Shown here piece by piece: positions 34,701 through 45,343 of a stretch of 64,000 nucleotides of DNA. Every line of letters begins with the position of its first letter. The first letter of the stretch is position 1. The notes beneath the pieces were generated by a model. That model was not told the origin of the DNA and searched no databases. It saw nothing but the letters and a program-made list of their open reading frames with translations. Origin of the DNA: Mesorhizobium norvegicum. Its GTDB lineage: Bacteria; Pseudomonadota; Alphaproteobacteria; Rhizobiales; Rhizobiaceae. The translations under genes were made by a program, and so were the position numbers. The stretch spans positions 61,323-125,322 of the forward strand of contig NZ_SMYZ01000036.1 of assembly GCF_004919685.1 (NCBI RefSeq). Direction: 5' to 3'.

Positions 34701-36212
34701 ATGACGGGATTGGTGCTGGAGCGTTTACTCGCCGACGAGACACAGACAGCACGGCTGGGCGAAGATCTGGCGCTGTCGCTGCGCCCGGGTGATGTGCTGG
34801 CCCTCAAGGGCGATCTCGGCGCCGGCAAGTCGACGCTGGCACGGGCCTTGATCAGGGCTTTGGCCGACGATGCCGGCCTCGATGTGCCGAGCCCGACCTT
34901 CACACTGGTGCAGAGCTACGACACCCGCATTCCGGTCCATCATTTCGATCTCTACCGCCTGTCCTCGGCGGCCGAACTCGACGAGCTTGGTTTCGACGAA
35001 GCCCTGGCGCAAGGCGCCGCTTTGGTCGAATGGCCGGAACGGGCGGAGGCCTATCTGCCGAAAACCACGGTCCTGATCGAACTCGTCCAGCATGGCGACG
35101 GCCGGTTGGCGAGATTGTCAGGGCAAGGTGCTGCCTTCGATCGGGCGGCACGGTCGCTGGCCATGCGCGACTTTCTCGTGAACGCCGGCTGGGGGGAAGC
35201 GCAGCGCCGCCACTTCATCGGCGATGCTTCGGCCCGCTCCTATGAGATCGTTTCGCTGCCGGACCGGAAGCCGCAAGTGCTGATGAACTCGCCGCGGCTG
35301 GTGCTCGGCCCGCCGGTTCGCGACGGCAGGCCCTATGCCGAGATCGCGCACACCGCCCAGTCGGTCTCCGCCTTCGTCGCCATCGACCGCGCCTTGAGGG
35401 CCGGCGGCGTCAGCGTTCCGGAAATCCATGCCGAGGACCAGGAGCAGGGTTTTTTGCTTCTTGAACACCTTGGTTCCCAGGGATTTCTTGGCGGGGATGG
35501 CGAGCCGGTGGCCGAGCGCTACGCGGCGGCGGCCGAGCTGCTGGCCATGATGCATGTCAGGGCCTGGCCGCAGCGCCTGGAAACAGGGTTGGGCGGCTTC
35601 CACGACGTGCCGCCTTTCGACCGCGACGCCATGATGATCGAAGCCGACCTGCTGGTCGACTGGTACGTGCCGGCGATATCGGGCAGCCCGGCAAGCGACA
35701 GCTTGCGCGCCGGCTACCACAAGGAATGGAACGCGCTGCTCGACCGGCTGCACGGACGCGAAGTCACGCTCATGCTGCGCGATTTCCATTCGCCGAACAT
35801 CATCTGGCGCGGTGATCGCGCCGGCCACGATCGGCTGGGCATCGTCGATTTCCAGGATGCGCTGATCGGCCCGTCCGCCTATGACGTCGCCTCGCTCGCC
35901 ATGGACGCTCGCGTGACGATGTCGCCCGAGATCGAGAGGGAGACGCTGGATGCCTATGTCGCCGCGCGCCACGCAGCCGGTGTTTTCGACGAAGCAAGCT
36001 TCCTGGAATCCTACGCGATCATGGCGGCGCAGCGGAACTCCAAGATACTCGGCATCTTCGTCCGTCTCGAAAAGCGCGACGGCAAGCCCTATTATCTAAA
36101 ACACCTGCCGCGCATTCGCGATTATCTGCGCCGGGCCTTGTCTCATCCGGCGCTGGCCAGCCTGCGGGATTTCTACAATGCCAACGGTTTGCTGGAGGAG
36201 CGAGCGCTGTGA
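34701..36212 (+). CDS. tsaE: TsaE–AmgK fusion: t6A-synthesis ATPase joined to an amino-sugar kinase
   Basis: 503 residues in two domains. Residues 1–150 are TsaE (P-loop GDLGAGKSTLARAL near 38–51; SPTFTLVQSYD near 64–74), needed for tRNA threonylcarbamoyl-A37. From Met155 (MRDFLVNAGWG) to the end is an aminoglycoside-phosphotransferase fold with LMLRDFHSPNIIW (catalytic HRD-like loop, D) near 355 and IVDFQDALIGPSAYD near 380. With murU next, the kinase is probably AmgK, which phosphorylates MurNAc/GlcNAc at C1 in peptidoglycan recycling. The two jobs are unrelated; the fusion seems fixed in rhizobia. Confidence 0.9.
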   Translation: MTGLVLERLLADETQTARLGEDLALSLRPGDVLALKGDLGAGKSTLARALIRALADDAGLDVPSPTFTLVQSYDTRIPVHHFDLYRLSSAAELDELGFDEALAQGAALVEWPERAEAYLPKTTVLIELVQHGDGRLARLSGQGAAFDRAARSLAMRDFLVNAGWGEAQRRHFIGDASARSYEIVSLPDRKPQVLMNSPRLVLGPPVRDGRPYAEIAHTAQSVSAFVAIDRALRAGGVSVPEIHAEDQEQGFLLLEHLGSQGFLGGDGEPVAERYAAAAELLAMMHVRAWPQRLETGLGGFHDVPPFDRDAMMIEADLLVDWYVPAISGSPASDSLRAGYHKEWNALLDRLHGREVTLMLRDFHSPNIIWRGDRAGHDRLGIVDFQDALIGPSAYDVASLAMDARVTMSPEIERETLDAYVAARHAAGVFDEASFLESYAIMAAQRNSKILGIFVRLEKRDGKPYYLKHLPRIRDYLRRALSHPALASLRDFYNANGLLEERAL

Positions 36213-36937
36213 CAGCAAGACCGGACACCGCCATCGTACTTGCCGCCGGGCTCGGCAAACGCATGCGGCCGGTCACCGACACCATTCCCAAGCCGCTGGT
36301 CAGCGTCGCCGGCAAGACGTTGCTCGACTGGAGCCTCGACAGCCTGGCCGCCGCCGGTGTCGCCAAGGCCGTGGTCAACGTCCATTATTTTCCCGAACAG
36401 ATCGTCGCCCATGTCGCCGCCCGCCGCGCGCCACGGATCGTCATTTCCGATGAGAGCGAACAACTGCTCGATTCCGCCGGCGGCATCGTCAAGGCGTTGC
36501 CGGAATTGGGCGAGCAACCCTTCTACATCCTCAACGCCGACACCTTCTGGATCGACGACGGTCCCCTCAATCTCCAGCGCCTCGCCCTTGCATGGGACGC
36601 GGCGAAAATGGATATTCTGCTGATGCTGGCGGATCTCCATCAGGCGACCGGACACTGCGGCAGCACCGATTTCCTGGTGGCGCCGGATGGCGGCTTGCGG
36701 CGCTCAAAGGGGGATCCGGCGGGGCTGATCTATGCCGGTGCGGCGATCGTCCATCCGCGCCTGTTCAAGGGCGCACCGGCCGGGCCGCACTCGCTCAACG
36801 CCTATTTCGATTCGACCATTGCCGAAGGGCGCCTGTTTGGTATGCCGATGCATGGCCACTGGATCACCGTCGGTACGCCTGATGCCATTGCGCTCGCGGA
36901 AGCGGCGGTCGCCGGCGCGCTAGCCGAGTCGCAATGA
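36209..36937 (+). CDS. murU: N-acetylmuramate-1-phosphate uridylyltransferase
   Basis: Sugar-1-phosphate nucleotidyltransferase, 242 residues. N-terminal signature AIVLAAGLGKRMRPVTDTIPKPL (residues 8–30, read in two parts), FYILNADTFWID near 107–118 (metal-binding Asp), and WITVGTPD near the end. It converts MurNAc-1-P to UDP-MurNAc after AmgK. GTG 36209 overlaps the AmgK stop (GTGA). Confidence 0.9.
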   Translation: MTARPDTAIVLAAGLGKRMRPVTDTIPKPLVSVAGKTLLDWSLDSLAAAGVAKAVVNVHYFPEQIVAHVAARRAPRIVISDESEQLLDSAGGIVKALPELGEQPFYILNADTFWIDDGPLNLQRLALAWDAAKMDILLMLADLHQATGHCGSTDFLVAPDGGLRRSKGDPAGLIYAGAAIVHPRLFKGAPAGPHSLNAYFDSTIAEGRLFGMPMHGHWITVGTPDAIALAEAAVAGALAESQ

Positions 36938-39900
36938 GCGGCTCAAGCCGCGTTTTCTCAATTCCGCCCGGAGCGCCGTTTCTGCCGACGCTTGCCGAGG
37001 CGCTGCTTGCCGGCCGTCTCGTTCCAGGCTTTCGCTTCGACGGTGACCCGCTCGCTCTGGCCGATGTCACCATCTATGTGCCGACGCGTCGTGCCGCGCG
37101 TGCCTTGCGCGGTGTGTTCGTCGACAGCCTGGCGGCGCGCGGCGGCGGCGGATCGGCGATCCTGCCGGTCATCCGGCCACTCGGCGAGTTCGACGAGGAT
37201 GAGGCCGCATTCGAGACCGAGGCATCGGCAGCCATCGATCTCGCACAGCCGATCGCGGCAACCGAACGCCTGTTGCTGCTGACGCCGCTGGTGCGCGCCT
37301 GGAAACGCCGGTTGCCGGCACATGTCGCCGCCCTTTTTGCCGAGGAGATCGTCATCCCGGCCTCCACCGCCGACGCGATCTGGCTGGCGCGCGATCTCGC
37401 CCGGCTGATGGATGAGATCGAGACGGAAGGCACCGACTGGGCCAAGCTCACCGATCTGGTGACCGGCAACCTTGCCGGTTGGTGGCAGGTGACGCTCGAA
37501 TTCCTCGGCATCGTCACCGACGCCTGGCCGAAATTCCTTGAAGAGAGCGACCGCTCCAATCCGGCCGCGCATCGCAGCGCGCTGATCCGCGCCGAGGCGG
37601 CGCGGCTGCAGCGCAATCCGCCCGCCGGGCCGGTCATCGCCGCGGGCTCGACCGGCTCGATCCCCGCCACGGCAGAACTGCTTGCCGCGATCGCGCGCCT
37701 GCCCGGCGGCGCCATCGTGCTGCCCGGTCTCGACCGGACGCTGGACGAAGCGTCGTTCCAGGCAATCGCCGCGCCCGGGGCACGTCCGGCCGTGCTCGGC
37801 CATCCGCAATATGGCCTCGCCAGGTTGATCGCCAAGATCGGCGTGCTGCGCGGCGATGTCGAGGAGATCAGCGCGGGCGAACCGCAACTTGCGCTTCGCG
37901 CCGCCCTTGTCGGCGAAGCGCTGCGGCCGGCCGAGACCACCGAACTCTGGGCTGAGACACGTGCCGATTTCTCGGCATCCGACATTGCCGGCGCCTTCGC
38001 CGAGGTGACCTTGCTCGAAGCTGCCAGCGAACGCGATGAAGCCGTCGCCATCGCCGTCGCGCTCAAGCGCGCGGTCGAACAACCCGGCCAAAGGGCGGCT
38101 CTCGTCACCGGCGACCGCGCACTGGCGCGGCGCGTCTCGATCGAGCTCCAGCGCTTCGGCGTCGTCGCCGACGATTCCGGTGGCACGCCGCTCGCCAACA
38201 CCCCGGCGGCCAGCCTGCTCAGGCTGGCGCTCGAAGCGGTCTTCCGGCCAGGCGATCCGGTTGGCCTGCTGTCGCTGCTCAAGCATCCGCTGCTCGGGCT
38301 TGGCCTCGAACGGGCTGATGTGCGCCACGCGGCGGAACTGGTCGAACTGGTGGCGCTGCGTGGCGGCACAGGCCGCCCGGACATCGTTTCGCTACCGGAA
38401 CTGTTCGAGGCCCGCCTCACCGGCCTCGGCAGCGGCAACCGCCCGCCCTTCTGGTTTTCCCGGCTGACCGTGCGTTCAATCGAAAGCGCGCGGAATTTGC
38501 TCGAACGTCTCAAGCTGGCGCTGGCGCCGCTCGCGGCTTTCCGTGGCCAGGCGGACGCCGACCTTGCCGCTTTGGTCAGGGCCAGTGTCGTCGCACTCGA
38601 AAATCTCGGCCGCACCGCCGATGGCGGCCTTGGCGAGCTCTATGCCGGTGACGCCGGTGAAAAGCTTGCCGAACTGCTGCGCGGGCTGGTCGCGGCTTCG
38701 GCACCCTTGTCGTTCGCGGGCAACGAGTGGCCCGACGTGATGGCGGCGCTGATCGCGGCCGAAACGGTCAAGCCGGCGCAAGGCACCGACAGGAACATCG
38801 CCATCTGGGGCGCGCTGGAAGCCCGGTTGCAGACGGTCGATACGCTGGTCATCGGCGGGCTCAATGAGGGCGTATGGCCGCGCAAGCCGGAGAGCGACCG
38901 CTTCATGTCGCGGCTGATGAAGACCGGCATCGACCTCGAACCGCCCGAGCGGCGTATCGGCCTTGCCGCGCATGATTTCCAGATGGCGATGGGCGCCAGG
39001 AAGGTGGTGCTGGCCCGCTCGGCACGCGCCGGCGACGCCCCCGCCGTGCCGTCACGCTGGCTGCAGCGCCTACTCACTTTCATAGGTAATGACCAGGCGG
39101 CGGCGCTGCGCCGGCGTGGCGACGAGCTGCTCGCCTGGGCACGCGCGCTCGATACCGGCCCGAGACAGGATTTCGCGCCGCGACCGCAACCGAAACCGCC
39201 ACTGTCCGTCCGTCCAGGCCATTTCTCGGTCACCGAGATCGAGACGCTGCGCCGGGATCCCTACGCCGTCTATGCCAGACGGATTCTCGGCCTGATGCCG
39301 CTCGATCCGGTCATTCGCGATCCCGGAGCCGCCGAGCGCGGCACGCTGTTCCATGCCATCCTGCACCTGTTCTCGGCGCGCGTCGCCGATCCGCGCGCGC
39401 CCGACGCGCTCGCCGGCCTCATCGCCGCTGGCAGCGCCTGTTTTGCCGAAGCTTCACTTCCGGCCGATGTCGAGGCGGTGTGGTGGCCGCGCTTCGAAAA
39501 ACTCGCCGCCAACATCATCGAGTGGGAGCGCACGCGCGCCGACGCGGTGATCCGGCGGCATGCCGAGGAGCGCGCCGGCAAGACCGTTGTTGGCCAATCC
39601 GGTGTGACGCTGTCCGGCTATGCCGACCGCGTCGACCTGCTGGCCGGCGGCATGGCTGACATACTGGACTACAAGACCGGTTCCTCGCCGTCCAAGGCGC
39701 AGGCGCACACGCTGCTTGCGCCGCAGCTGGCGCTGGAGGGTGCGCTGCTCAGGCGCGGCGCCTTCAAGGATTTGGGCGCGCGCGAACCGTCGCAGCTGGC
39801 TTTCGTGCGGTTGAAGCCGAATGGCGAGGTGTTCGAGGAATCGATCCTCGAACACAACCGCCAGCCGCGCACCGCCACCGATCTTGCCGAAGAGGCCTGG

Positions 39901-40068
39901 GCGCGGCTGGAGAAGCTGTTGATTCACTATGCCGACCCGGCGACCAGCTATCTGTCGCGCGCGCTGCCGTTTCGCGAAGGCGAGACCGATGGCGACTACG
40001 ACCACCTTGCCCGCGTGCTCGAATGGTCGGCCGGCGGCGATGCCGGTGACGAGGGAGGGGAGGCATGA
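36934..40068 (+). CDS. addB: Double-strand break repair protein AddB
   Basis: Nuclease/inactive-helicase subunit of the AddAB recombinational repair complex (RecBCD equivalent) of alphaproteobacteria, 1044 residues. C-terminal PDDEXK nuclease: GTLFHAILH near 805, then GYADRVDLLAGGMADILDYK near 894–913 (catalytic Asp and Lys). The ATG overlaps the murU stop. No clear Walker A at the N-terminus, as usual in rhizobial AddB. Confidence 0.95.
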   Translation: MSGSSRVFSIPPGAPFLPTLAEALLAGRLVPGFRFDGDPLALADVTIYVPTRRAARALRGVFVDSLAARGGGGSAILPVIRPLGEFDEDEAAFETEASAAIDLAQPIAATERLLLLTPLVRAWKRRLPAHVAALFAEEIVIPASTADAIWLARDLARLMDEIETEGTDWAKLTDLVTGNLAGWWQVTLEFLGIVTDAWPKFLEESDRSNPAAHRSALIRAEAARLQRNPPAGPVIAAGSTGSIPATAELLAAIARLPGGAIVLPGLDRTLDEASFQAIAAPGARPAVLGHPQYGLARLIAKIGVLRGDVEEISAGEPQLALRAALVGEALRPAETTELWAETRADFSASDIAGAFAEVTLLEAASERDEAVAIAVALKRAVEQPGQRAALVTGDRALARRVSIELQRFGVVADDSGGTPLANTPAASLLRLALEAVFRPGDPVGLLSLLKHPLLGLGLERADVRHAAELVELVALRGGTGRPDIVSLPELFEARLTGLGSGNRPPFWFSRLTVRSIESARNLLERLKLALAPLAAFRGQADADLAALVRASVVALENLGRTADGGLGELYAGDAGEKLAELLRGLVAASAPLSFAGNEWPDVMAALIAAETVKPAQGTDRNIAIWGALEARLQTVDTLVIGGLNEGVWPRKPESDRFMSRLMKTGIDLEPPERRIGLAAHDFQMAMGARKVVLARSARAGDAPAVPSRWLQRLLTFIGNDQAAALRRRGDELLAWARALDTGPRQDFAPRPQPKPPLSVRPGHFSVTEIETLRRDPYAVYARRILGLMPLDPVIRDPGAAERGTLFHAILHLFSARVADPRAPDALAGLIAAGSACFAEASLPADVEAVWWPRFEKLAANIIEWERTRADAVIRRHAEERAGKTVVGQSGVTLSGYADRVDLLAGGMADILDYKTGSSPSKAQAHTLLAPQLALEGALLRRGAFKDLGAREPSQLAFVRLKPNGEVFEESILEHNRQPRTATDLAEEAWARLEKLLIHYADPATSYLSRALPFREGETDGDYDHLARVLEWSAGGDAGDEGGEA

Positions 40069-43000
40069 AGAAGGCCTATCCCATCCCCAGCGACACCGCG
40101 ACCAGCCAGGCCCGCGCCGCCGACCCTCAGAATTCCGCCTGGGTGTCGGCGAACGCCGGCTCCGGCAAGACCCATGTGCTGGCCCAGCGTGTCATCCGGC
40201 TGCTGCTGCGCGGCACCGATCCGTCGAAGATCCTGTGCCTGACCTACACGCGCGCCGCCGCCGCCAACATGTCGAACCGGGTTTTTTCAACGCTGTCGGA
40301 ATGGACGACATTGGGTGACACGGATCTGGCGTCGAAGGTCGAGGCGCTGGAAGGCCGGCGGCCCGATCTCGAGACCATGCGCCGGGCGCGGCGCCTGTTT
40401 GCCGAGGCGCTGGAAACACCCGGTGGGCTGAAGATCCAGACTATCCATGCCTTCTGCGAATCGGTGCTGCACCAGTTCCCGCTGGAAGCCAACATCCCGG
40501 CTCATTTCGAGATGCTCGACGGCCAGATGGAGGCGTCGCTGTTTGCCGCCGCGCGCCGCGACATGATCTCCGGCACTGCCGCCGGCGACGCGGATCTGGC
40601 CGAGGCCTTTGCCACCATTCTCGACCGTGGCGGCGAAGCCGGGCTCGACGCCTTGCTGGGCGAGATCGTGCGCAAGCGCGACGGCTTGCGTAATTTCATC
40701 GACGCGGTTGGATGCGACCGCACGCGCTTCCAGGCCCTGTTCGATGAGTTCGATTTTCGCCCCGGCCAGACCGCCGAAGGCATCGCGGCTTCGGTGTGGC
40801 CGTTGCCGGGCTTCCTGCCCGACTATTTTGCCGGCTTTGCCCAGGCCGCTGAAGCCGCCGACGCCAGATCGGTGCTGAACAACATCCTGCCCTATGCGCG
40901 CCAGGCTTTCGCCGAGGGCGATCCCATTCGCCGCCTGCAACTGCTGGCGCGAGCCTTCCTCAAGACCGACGGCGACGCCTACGACCCGGCAAAAGCCTTC
41001 AAGAAAGCTCTGGTCGACCTGCTGCCGGATCTGGCGGAGCGTTATCTCTCGGCGACCAAAGCCATCATCGAAACAGTCGACCGGCTGGCCCTGTTCCGGA
41101 TGCTGGAAGGCACGCGCGCCGCACTGATCATCGCCGACTGGCTGATCGCCCGTTACGAGGTGCTGAAGCGCAGTCGCGGCTTTCTCGACTTCAATGACCT
41201 GATCACCCGCACGGTCAACCTGCTGGCGCGGCCCGACGCCGGCCCCTGGGTGCAATACAAGCTCGACCAGGGCATCGACCATATCCTGCTCGACGAGGCG
41301 CAGGACACCAGCCCGGATCAATGGGAAGTGGTGAAGCGGCTGGCGGAAGAGTTCTTTGCCGGCTTTGGCGCTCGCGACAGGGTCCATCGCACGGTCTTCG
41401 CCGTCGGTGACGAGAAGCAGTCGATCTACTCGTTCCAGGGTGCTGCCCCGGACTCCTTCGCCGACAGCCGGCTGTTGTTTGCAGGCAGGGTTCGCAACGC
41501 CGAGGCGTCCTTCGCCGATCTCAAGCTGACCTGGTCGTTCCGCTCGACCGACGACGTTCTGACCGCGGTCGACCGCGTCTTCGCCGACGCAAGCGTGCGG
41601 CGCGGCATCAGCCATGATCCCGATCCGCTGCGCCACCAGGCGATCCGCACCGACGCACCGGGCTATGTCGAGGTGTGGCCGTCGGTCGGCGCTGATGTCG
41701 TCGATGAGCCCGACGACTGGACGCAAGCCATCGACCATGCGCATGCGCCGGCGGTACGCGTTGCCGAGAATGTCGCCGCCACCATTGCCGGCTGGATTGG
41801 CACTGGCGAGATCATCGAAGGCCGCGGCAAGCGGTTGCGGCCGGGTGACGTGCTGGTGCTTGTGCGCAAGCGCGATCGCTTTGTCCACGCGCTGACCCGG
41901 GCGCTCAAACGCCGCGACATTCCGGTCGCCGGCGCCGACCGGCTGAGCCTGCCCGGACACATCGCCGTCAAGGACCTGATTGCGCTCGGCCATCTCCTCA
42001 TCCAGCCGCAGGACGATCTGTCGCTCGCCGCCGTGCTGCGCAGCCCGATCTTCGATCTGCCTGAAGAGACACTTTTCACGCTCGCCGCGGAGAGGCCGAC
42101 TGGACTGTCGTTGATCGCGTCGCTGCGCACCCACGCCGGCGACAGCGAGCGACTGGCGGCGGTCGTTGCTCGGCTTGACACCTGGACTGATGAGGCCGCG
42201 TTCAAGCCGGTGTTTGAATTCTATGCCGGGCTGCTGGCGCGCGACGGCGTGCGCCGCAAGATGATCGCGCGGCTCGGGCCTGAAGCCGGTGACATTCTCG
42301 ACGAGTTCCTCAGTTTCTGCCTTGCCGAGGAGCGGACCGGCCTGCCGGGGCTGGAAGCCTTCCTATCGACGCTGGAAAACGCCGGTCCCGAGATCAAGCG
42401 CGAGATGGACCAGACCCGCGACGAGGTTCGGGTCATGACCGTGCACGCCGCCAAGGGCCTGGAAGCGCCGGTCGTGTTCCTGGTCGATGGCGGTTCCGCC
42501 CCGTTCAGCGACCAGCATCTGCCGCGCCTGATGCCCTTCGATGGCTCCGGTGCAAATTGGGACGGCAAGGGCTATCTCTGGCGCTCGGCCAGCGATGTTG
42601 CCAACGGCTTTTCCAAAGCAGCGGCAGCGCGGGCCCGAGAACTCGCCGACGACGAATACCGCCGGCTGCTCTATGTCGGCATGACCCGTGCCGAGGACCG
42701 GCTGATTGTCTGCGGCTATCACGGCAAGCGGGCGCCGAACGCCGGCACCTGGCACTCGATCGTCAGCCGTGCGCTGATCGGCGCTCCTGAAAGCGAGCAG
42801 CGTCCGCATCCCGCCGGTGGCGAACCGGTGCATCGCTTCCATGTCACGAAGCTGCCGCCGGTCGCGCCAAGCTCCGCTGAGCAGGTACGGCAAGCCGATG
42901 CTTTCGGGCCATTGCCGGCGACCTTATTCCGCCCCCTGCCGCCTTTCGAGGATTTACCGCGCCCGCTGTCGCCATCCGGTGCCTCGGCGCTGATCGACGA

Positions 43001-43583
43001 GGGCAAGGAAGCTGTGGTCGACAAAGCGTCACCGGTGCTGGACGCCGATGCCGAGCCGGGCTTTGCGGTGCTGCGTGGGCTTGCCCTGCACAAACTGCTG
43101 CAGATGTTGCCCGGCATTGCGGAGCCCGAACGCCAGGGTGCGGCGGAACGCTATCTCGCACGGACGGGTGCGGACTGGCCTCCATCGGAGCGTGAGAAGG
43201 CACTGACGTCGGTCACATCAATCCTTGCGGACCCCGGCTTCGGTCAGTTGTTTGCGCCATCGTCACGTGCCGAGGTCGCGATCATGGGCAGCCTGGAGGT
43301 AAAGGGCAAAAAACGCTCGATTTCCGGCAAGATCGACCGGTTGGCGGTGACATCGGACACGGTCTCGATCGTCGACTACAAGACCAACCGGCCGGCGCCC
43401 GCCACCCTGGCCGAGGTGCCGCCGGCCTACCTGCTCCAGCTCGCGCTCTATCGCGCCTTGCTGCAACCGCTCTATCCCGGCCGCACGGTCAAGGCGGCCT
43501 TGCTGTTCACCGAGGCGCCGCGGCTGATCGAGCTGCCGGCCAGTGCCATGGATGACGCCCTTGCTCGACTCACGGGAGCGTGA
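40065..43583 (+). CDS. addA: Double-strand break repair helicase AddA
   Basis: UvrD-type helicase with a C-terminal nuclease, 1172 residues. Motif [17 protein letters not shown] near 28–43, motif [17 protein letters not shown] near 408–422, motif [17 protein letters not shown] near 447–460, motif [16 protein letters not shown] near 868–881, and the nuclease motif [20 protein letters not shown] near 1087–1106. ATGA overlap with addB shows coupling. Processes broken DNA ends and loads RecA. Confidence 0.97.
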   Translation: MKKAYPIPSDTATSQARAADPQNSAWVSANAGSGKTHVLAQRVIRLLLRGTDPSKILCLTYTRAAAANMSNRVFSTLSEWTTLGDTDLASKVEALEGRRPDLETMRRARRLFAEALETPGGLKIQTIHAFCESVLHQFPLEANIPAHFEMLDGQMEASLFAAARRDMISGTAAGDADLAEAFATILDRGGEAGLDALLGEIVRKRDGLRNFIDAVGCDRTRFQALFDEFDFRPGQTAEGIAASVWPLPGFLPDYFAGFAQAAEAADARSVLNNILPYARQAFAEGDPIRRLQLLARAFLKTDGDAYDPAKAFKKALVDLLPDLAERYLSATKAIIETVDRLALFRMLEGTRAALIIADWLIARYEVLKRSRGFLDFNDLITRTVNLLARPDAGPWVQYKLDQGIDHILLDEAQDTSPDQWEVVKRLAEEFFAGFGARDRVHRTVFAVGDEKQSIYSFQGAAPDSFADSRLLFAGRVRNAEASFADLKLTWSFRSTDDVLTAVDRVFADASVRRGISHDPDPLRHQAIRTDAPGYVEVWPSVGADVVDEPDDWTQAIDHAHAPAVRVAENVAATIAGWIGTGEIIEGRGKRLRPGDVLVLVRKRDRFVHALTRALKRRDIPVAGADRLSLPGHIAVKDLIALGHLLIQPQDDLSLAAVLRSPIFDLPEETLFTLAAERPTGLSLIASLRTHAGDSERLAAVVARLDTWTDEAAFKPVFEFYAGLLARDGVRRKMIARLGPEAGDILDEFLSFCLAEERTGLPGLEAFLSTLENAGPEIKREMDQTRDEVRVMTVHAAKGLEAPVVFLVDGGSAPFSDQHLPRLMPFDGSGANWDGKGYLWRSASDVANGFSKAAAARARELADDEYRRLLYVGMTRAEDRLIVCGYHGKRAPNAGTWHSIVSRALIGAPESEQRPHPAGGEPVHRFHVTKLPPVAPSSAEQVRQADAFGPLPATLFRPLPPFEDLPRPLSPSGASALIDEGKEAVVDKASPVLDADAEPGFAVLRGLALHKLLQMLPGIAEPERQGAAERYLARTGADWPPSEREKALTSVTSILADPGFGQLFAPSSRAEVAIMGSLEVKGKKRSISGKIDRLAVTSDTVSIVDYKTNRPAPATLAEVPPAYLLQLALYRALLQPLYPGRTVKAALLFTEAPRLIELPASAMDDALARLTGA

Positions 43584-43660
43584 CACAACACCTGCTTGAA
43601 GAAGGGCGCGATCACCACCACATTTGGTGGGACAAAAACTTTCGAAAGGATTTTTCCCAT

Positions 43661-43984
43661 ATGGCAACCGTCAAGGTCGACAAGAGCAACTTCCAGACCG
43701 ACGTGCTTGACGCCAGTGTACCGGTCGTCGTCGATTTCTGGGCGGAATGGTGCGGCCCCTGCAAGATGATCGCGCCGGCGCTCGAAGACATCGCCACCGA
43801 ACTTGGCGCCAAGGTCAAGATCGCCAAGCTCAACATCGACGAGAATCCGGAGCTTGCCGCCCAGTTCGGCGTGCGCTCGATCCCGACGCTTATGATCTTC
43901 AAGGGCGGCGAAATGGCTGACATGAAGGTGGGTGCCGCGCCGAAGACCGCGCTGTCGCACTGGATCAATGGCAACCTCGCCTGA
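43661..43984 (+). CDS. trxA: Thioredoxin 1
   Basis: 107-residue thioredoxin with the redox motif [12 protein letters not shown] (Cys-Gly-Pro-Cys near 31–34) and the cis-Pro in RSIPTLMIF near 75. ATG 43661 with AAAGGA upstream. Follows addA by 77 bases and is ended by a good terminator. Confidence 0.98.
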   Translation: MATVKVDKSNFQTDVLDASVPVVVDFWAEWCGPCKMIAPALEDIATELGAKVKIAKLNIDENPELAAQFGVRSIPTLMIFKGGEMADMKVGAAPKTALSHWINGNLA

Positions 43985-44008
43985 TCCATCTGAATTCCTG
44001 ACCATCAA

Positions 44009-44033
44009 GCCCGGCCTCGCGCCGGGCTTTTTT
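44009..44033 (+). terminator. Rho-independent terminator after trxA
   Basis: Seven-bp stem GCCCGGC/GCCGGGC with a 5-base loop and six T's, 24 bases after the trxA stop. Confidence 0.9.
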
Positions 44034-44097
44034 GTTGGCGTCACCTGCAGCGCCGCCGTTCTTTGGACGCGCAAAGGACGCTGTAGCAGTTTGATTG

Positions 44098-44145
44098 GCG
44101 CATGATCCTTTCAGAAAATCGATTCCGATTTTCTGGGTCATGCGC
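44098..44145. repeat. Palindromic repeat (TCATGCGC-arm type)
   Basis: GCGCATGA … TCATGCGC arms around AGAAAATCG-attc-CGATTTTCT. A near-perfect 48-bp palindrome between trxA and the cupin gene, related in outer arms to the GATCATGC repeats but with a different core. Confidence 0.8.
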
Positions 44146-44211
44146 TGCCACGCTCTGGCCCTCGCGTCCGGCCACTCCATGTCATCTGCTTGAGGGAGAC
44201 AGGAGAACACC

Positions 44212-44493
44212 ATGACCGGATCCGCCAAGGCCACCGTCTTCATCGACAATGAGCGCGTCATCGTCACCGAGTACCGCTTCGCGCCGGGTGAGAACACCGG
44301 CTGGCACCGCCACGGCCACGACTATGTCGTCGTGCCGCTGATGGACGGCAAGGTGAAGCTGCTGACCAAGGACGGCGAATCCTTTGCCGAGATGAAGAAG
44401 GGCGCGCCCTATTTCCGCAAGGAGGGCGTCGAGCACGATGTCATCAACGCCAATGAAGGCGAATACGCTTTTATCGAGATCGAGCTGAAGTAA
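44212..44493 (+). CDS. Small cupin-domain protein
   Basis: 93 residues forming a single cupin barrel: RFAPGENTGWHRHGHDYVV near residues 22–40 (His-x-His metal motif), KVKLLTKDGE, and EGVEHDVINANEGEYAFIEIEL with the second His near 76. A metal-dependent enzyme or small-molecule sensor; substrate unknown. A CAGGAGA site precedes the ATG. Confidence 0.85.
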   Translation: MTGSAKATVFIDNERVIVTEYRFAPGENTGWHRHGHDYVVVPLMDGKVKLLTKDGESFAEMKKGAPYFRKEGVEHDVINANEGEYAFIEIELK

Positions 44494-44536
44494 CACGCCT
44501 TTGACCGCTGATCGGCGCGCTGGGAATCCATCACTG

Positions 44537-44570
44537 TGATGGCACGCCATCAACTGCCATCTTGATGGCA
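44537..44570. promoter_or_regulatory. Tandem palindromic operators of the vapBC-type pair
   Basis: Two adjacent perfect 16-bp dyads that share the half-site GATGGC/GCCATC: TGATGGC-ac-GCCATCA (44537–44552) and TGCCATC-tt-GATGGCA (44555–44570). They lie 41 bases upstream of the antitoxin ATG, where an autoregulatory ribbon–helix–helix complex would bind. Confidence 0.75.
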
Positions 44571-44611
44571 AAGGTGGATCGGCCTATATCCCTTCCAAAA
44601 GGGAGTTTGAA

Positions 44612-44860
44612 ATGGCCGAACCACAGCTCTCAGTCCGTAGCGCGAAAGCACGCGACCTGGCTCATAGACTTGCGCGTCGTGAAAATCGTTCGATAGCCGA
44701 TGTGGTGGAACGTGCGCTTGAATCATACGAGATTCGTGAAGCGGGCCGTGAACCCGCTTCCACTTTCTATGCCAGCCTGACTGCAAGCAACGGCGCAGAC
44801 ATCGATCTGGAGAAAATTATTCGCGAAGGCCGCCGAGTTCATTCGGGACTTGAGCTTTGA
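44612..44860 (+). CDS. vapB: VapB-family antitoxin
   Basis: 82 residues: an N-terminal ribbon–helix–helix-like segment (QLSVRSAKARDLAHRLARRE, then NRSIADVVERALESY) and a toxin-binding tail. Its GAGCTTTGA end overlaps the toxin start (TTGA). It should neutralise the PIN toxin and repress the operon through the two operators upstream. Confidence 0.85.
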   Translation: MAEPQLSVRSAKARDLAHRLARRENRSIADVVERALESYEIREAGREPASTFYASLTASNGADIDLEKIIREGRRVHSGLEL

Positions 44861-45270
44861 TTTTCGTCGATACCAACGTGATTTCGGAGACTCTGAAGAA
44901 GGCGCCGGACCCAGCTGTCCGGGCGTGGCTTGTCCGCAATGACGCTGAACTGGCCCTTCCCACAGTGACGATTGCTGAAATCGCCTTCGGCATTCAAAAA
45001 ATACGACCTGACGAGCGTGCCGATCGGCTGGAACAGGGACTTTCCCGATGGCGCCATCGATTTGCCGGCCGGATTTTTGGACTGACGGAAGAGGCTGCCT
45101 TGGCTTACGGCGAGATCATGGGGGCCGCGACGCGCCAAGGTCGCGGCATGTCAGCTCCCGATGGTATGATTGCGGCGATAGCGCGCGTGAATGGAGGCCG
45201 GCTGGCAACGCGCAATCTCAGCGACTTTGACACCACCAGCCTTGACCTGATCTCACCGTGGGATTTTTGA
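44857..45270 (+). CDS. vapC: VapC-family PIN-domain ribonuclease toxin
   Basis: 137 residues with PIN-domain acidic residues: Asp5 in FVDTNVISE, Glu in TIAEIAFGIQ near 40, Asp in SAPDGMIAAIA near 102, and Asp in RNLSDFDTT near 122. Likely a Mg-dependent RNase that cleaves tRNA or rRNA when released. It probably starts at TTG 44857, overlapping the antitoxin stop. All catalytic residues are present, so the toxin looks intact. Confidence 0.87.
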   Translation: MIFVDTNVISETLKKAPDPAVRAWLVRNDAELALPTVTIAEIAFGIQKIRPDERADRLEQGLSRWRHRFAGRIFGLTEEAALAYGEIMGAATRQGRGMSAPDGMIAAIARVNGGRLATRNLSDFDTTSLDLISPWDF

Positions 45271-45343
45271 AGCAGGTCGAAAGCCAAGGTAGGATACATT
45301 CCGGCTGCAGCCGCCGCTAGCCACGCTAGGCGTAATCGGTGCC

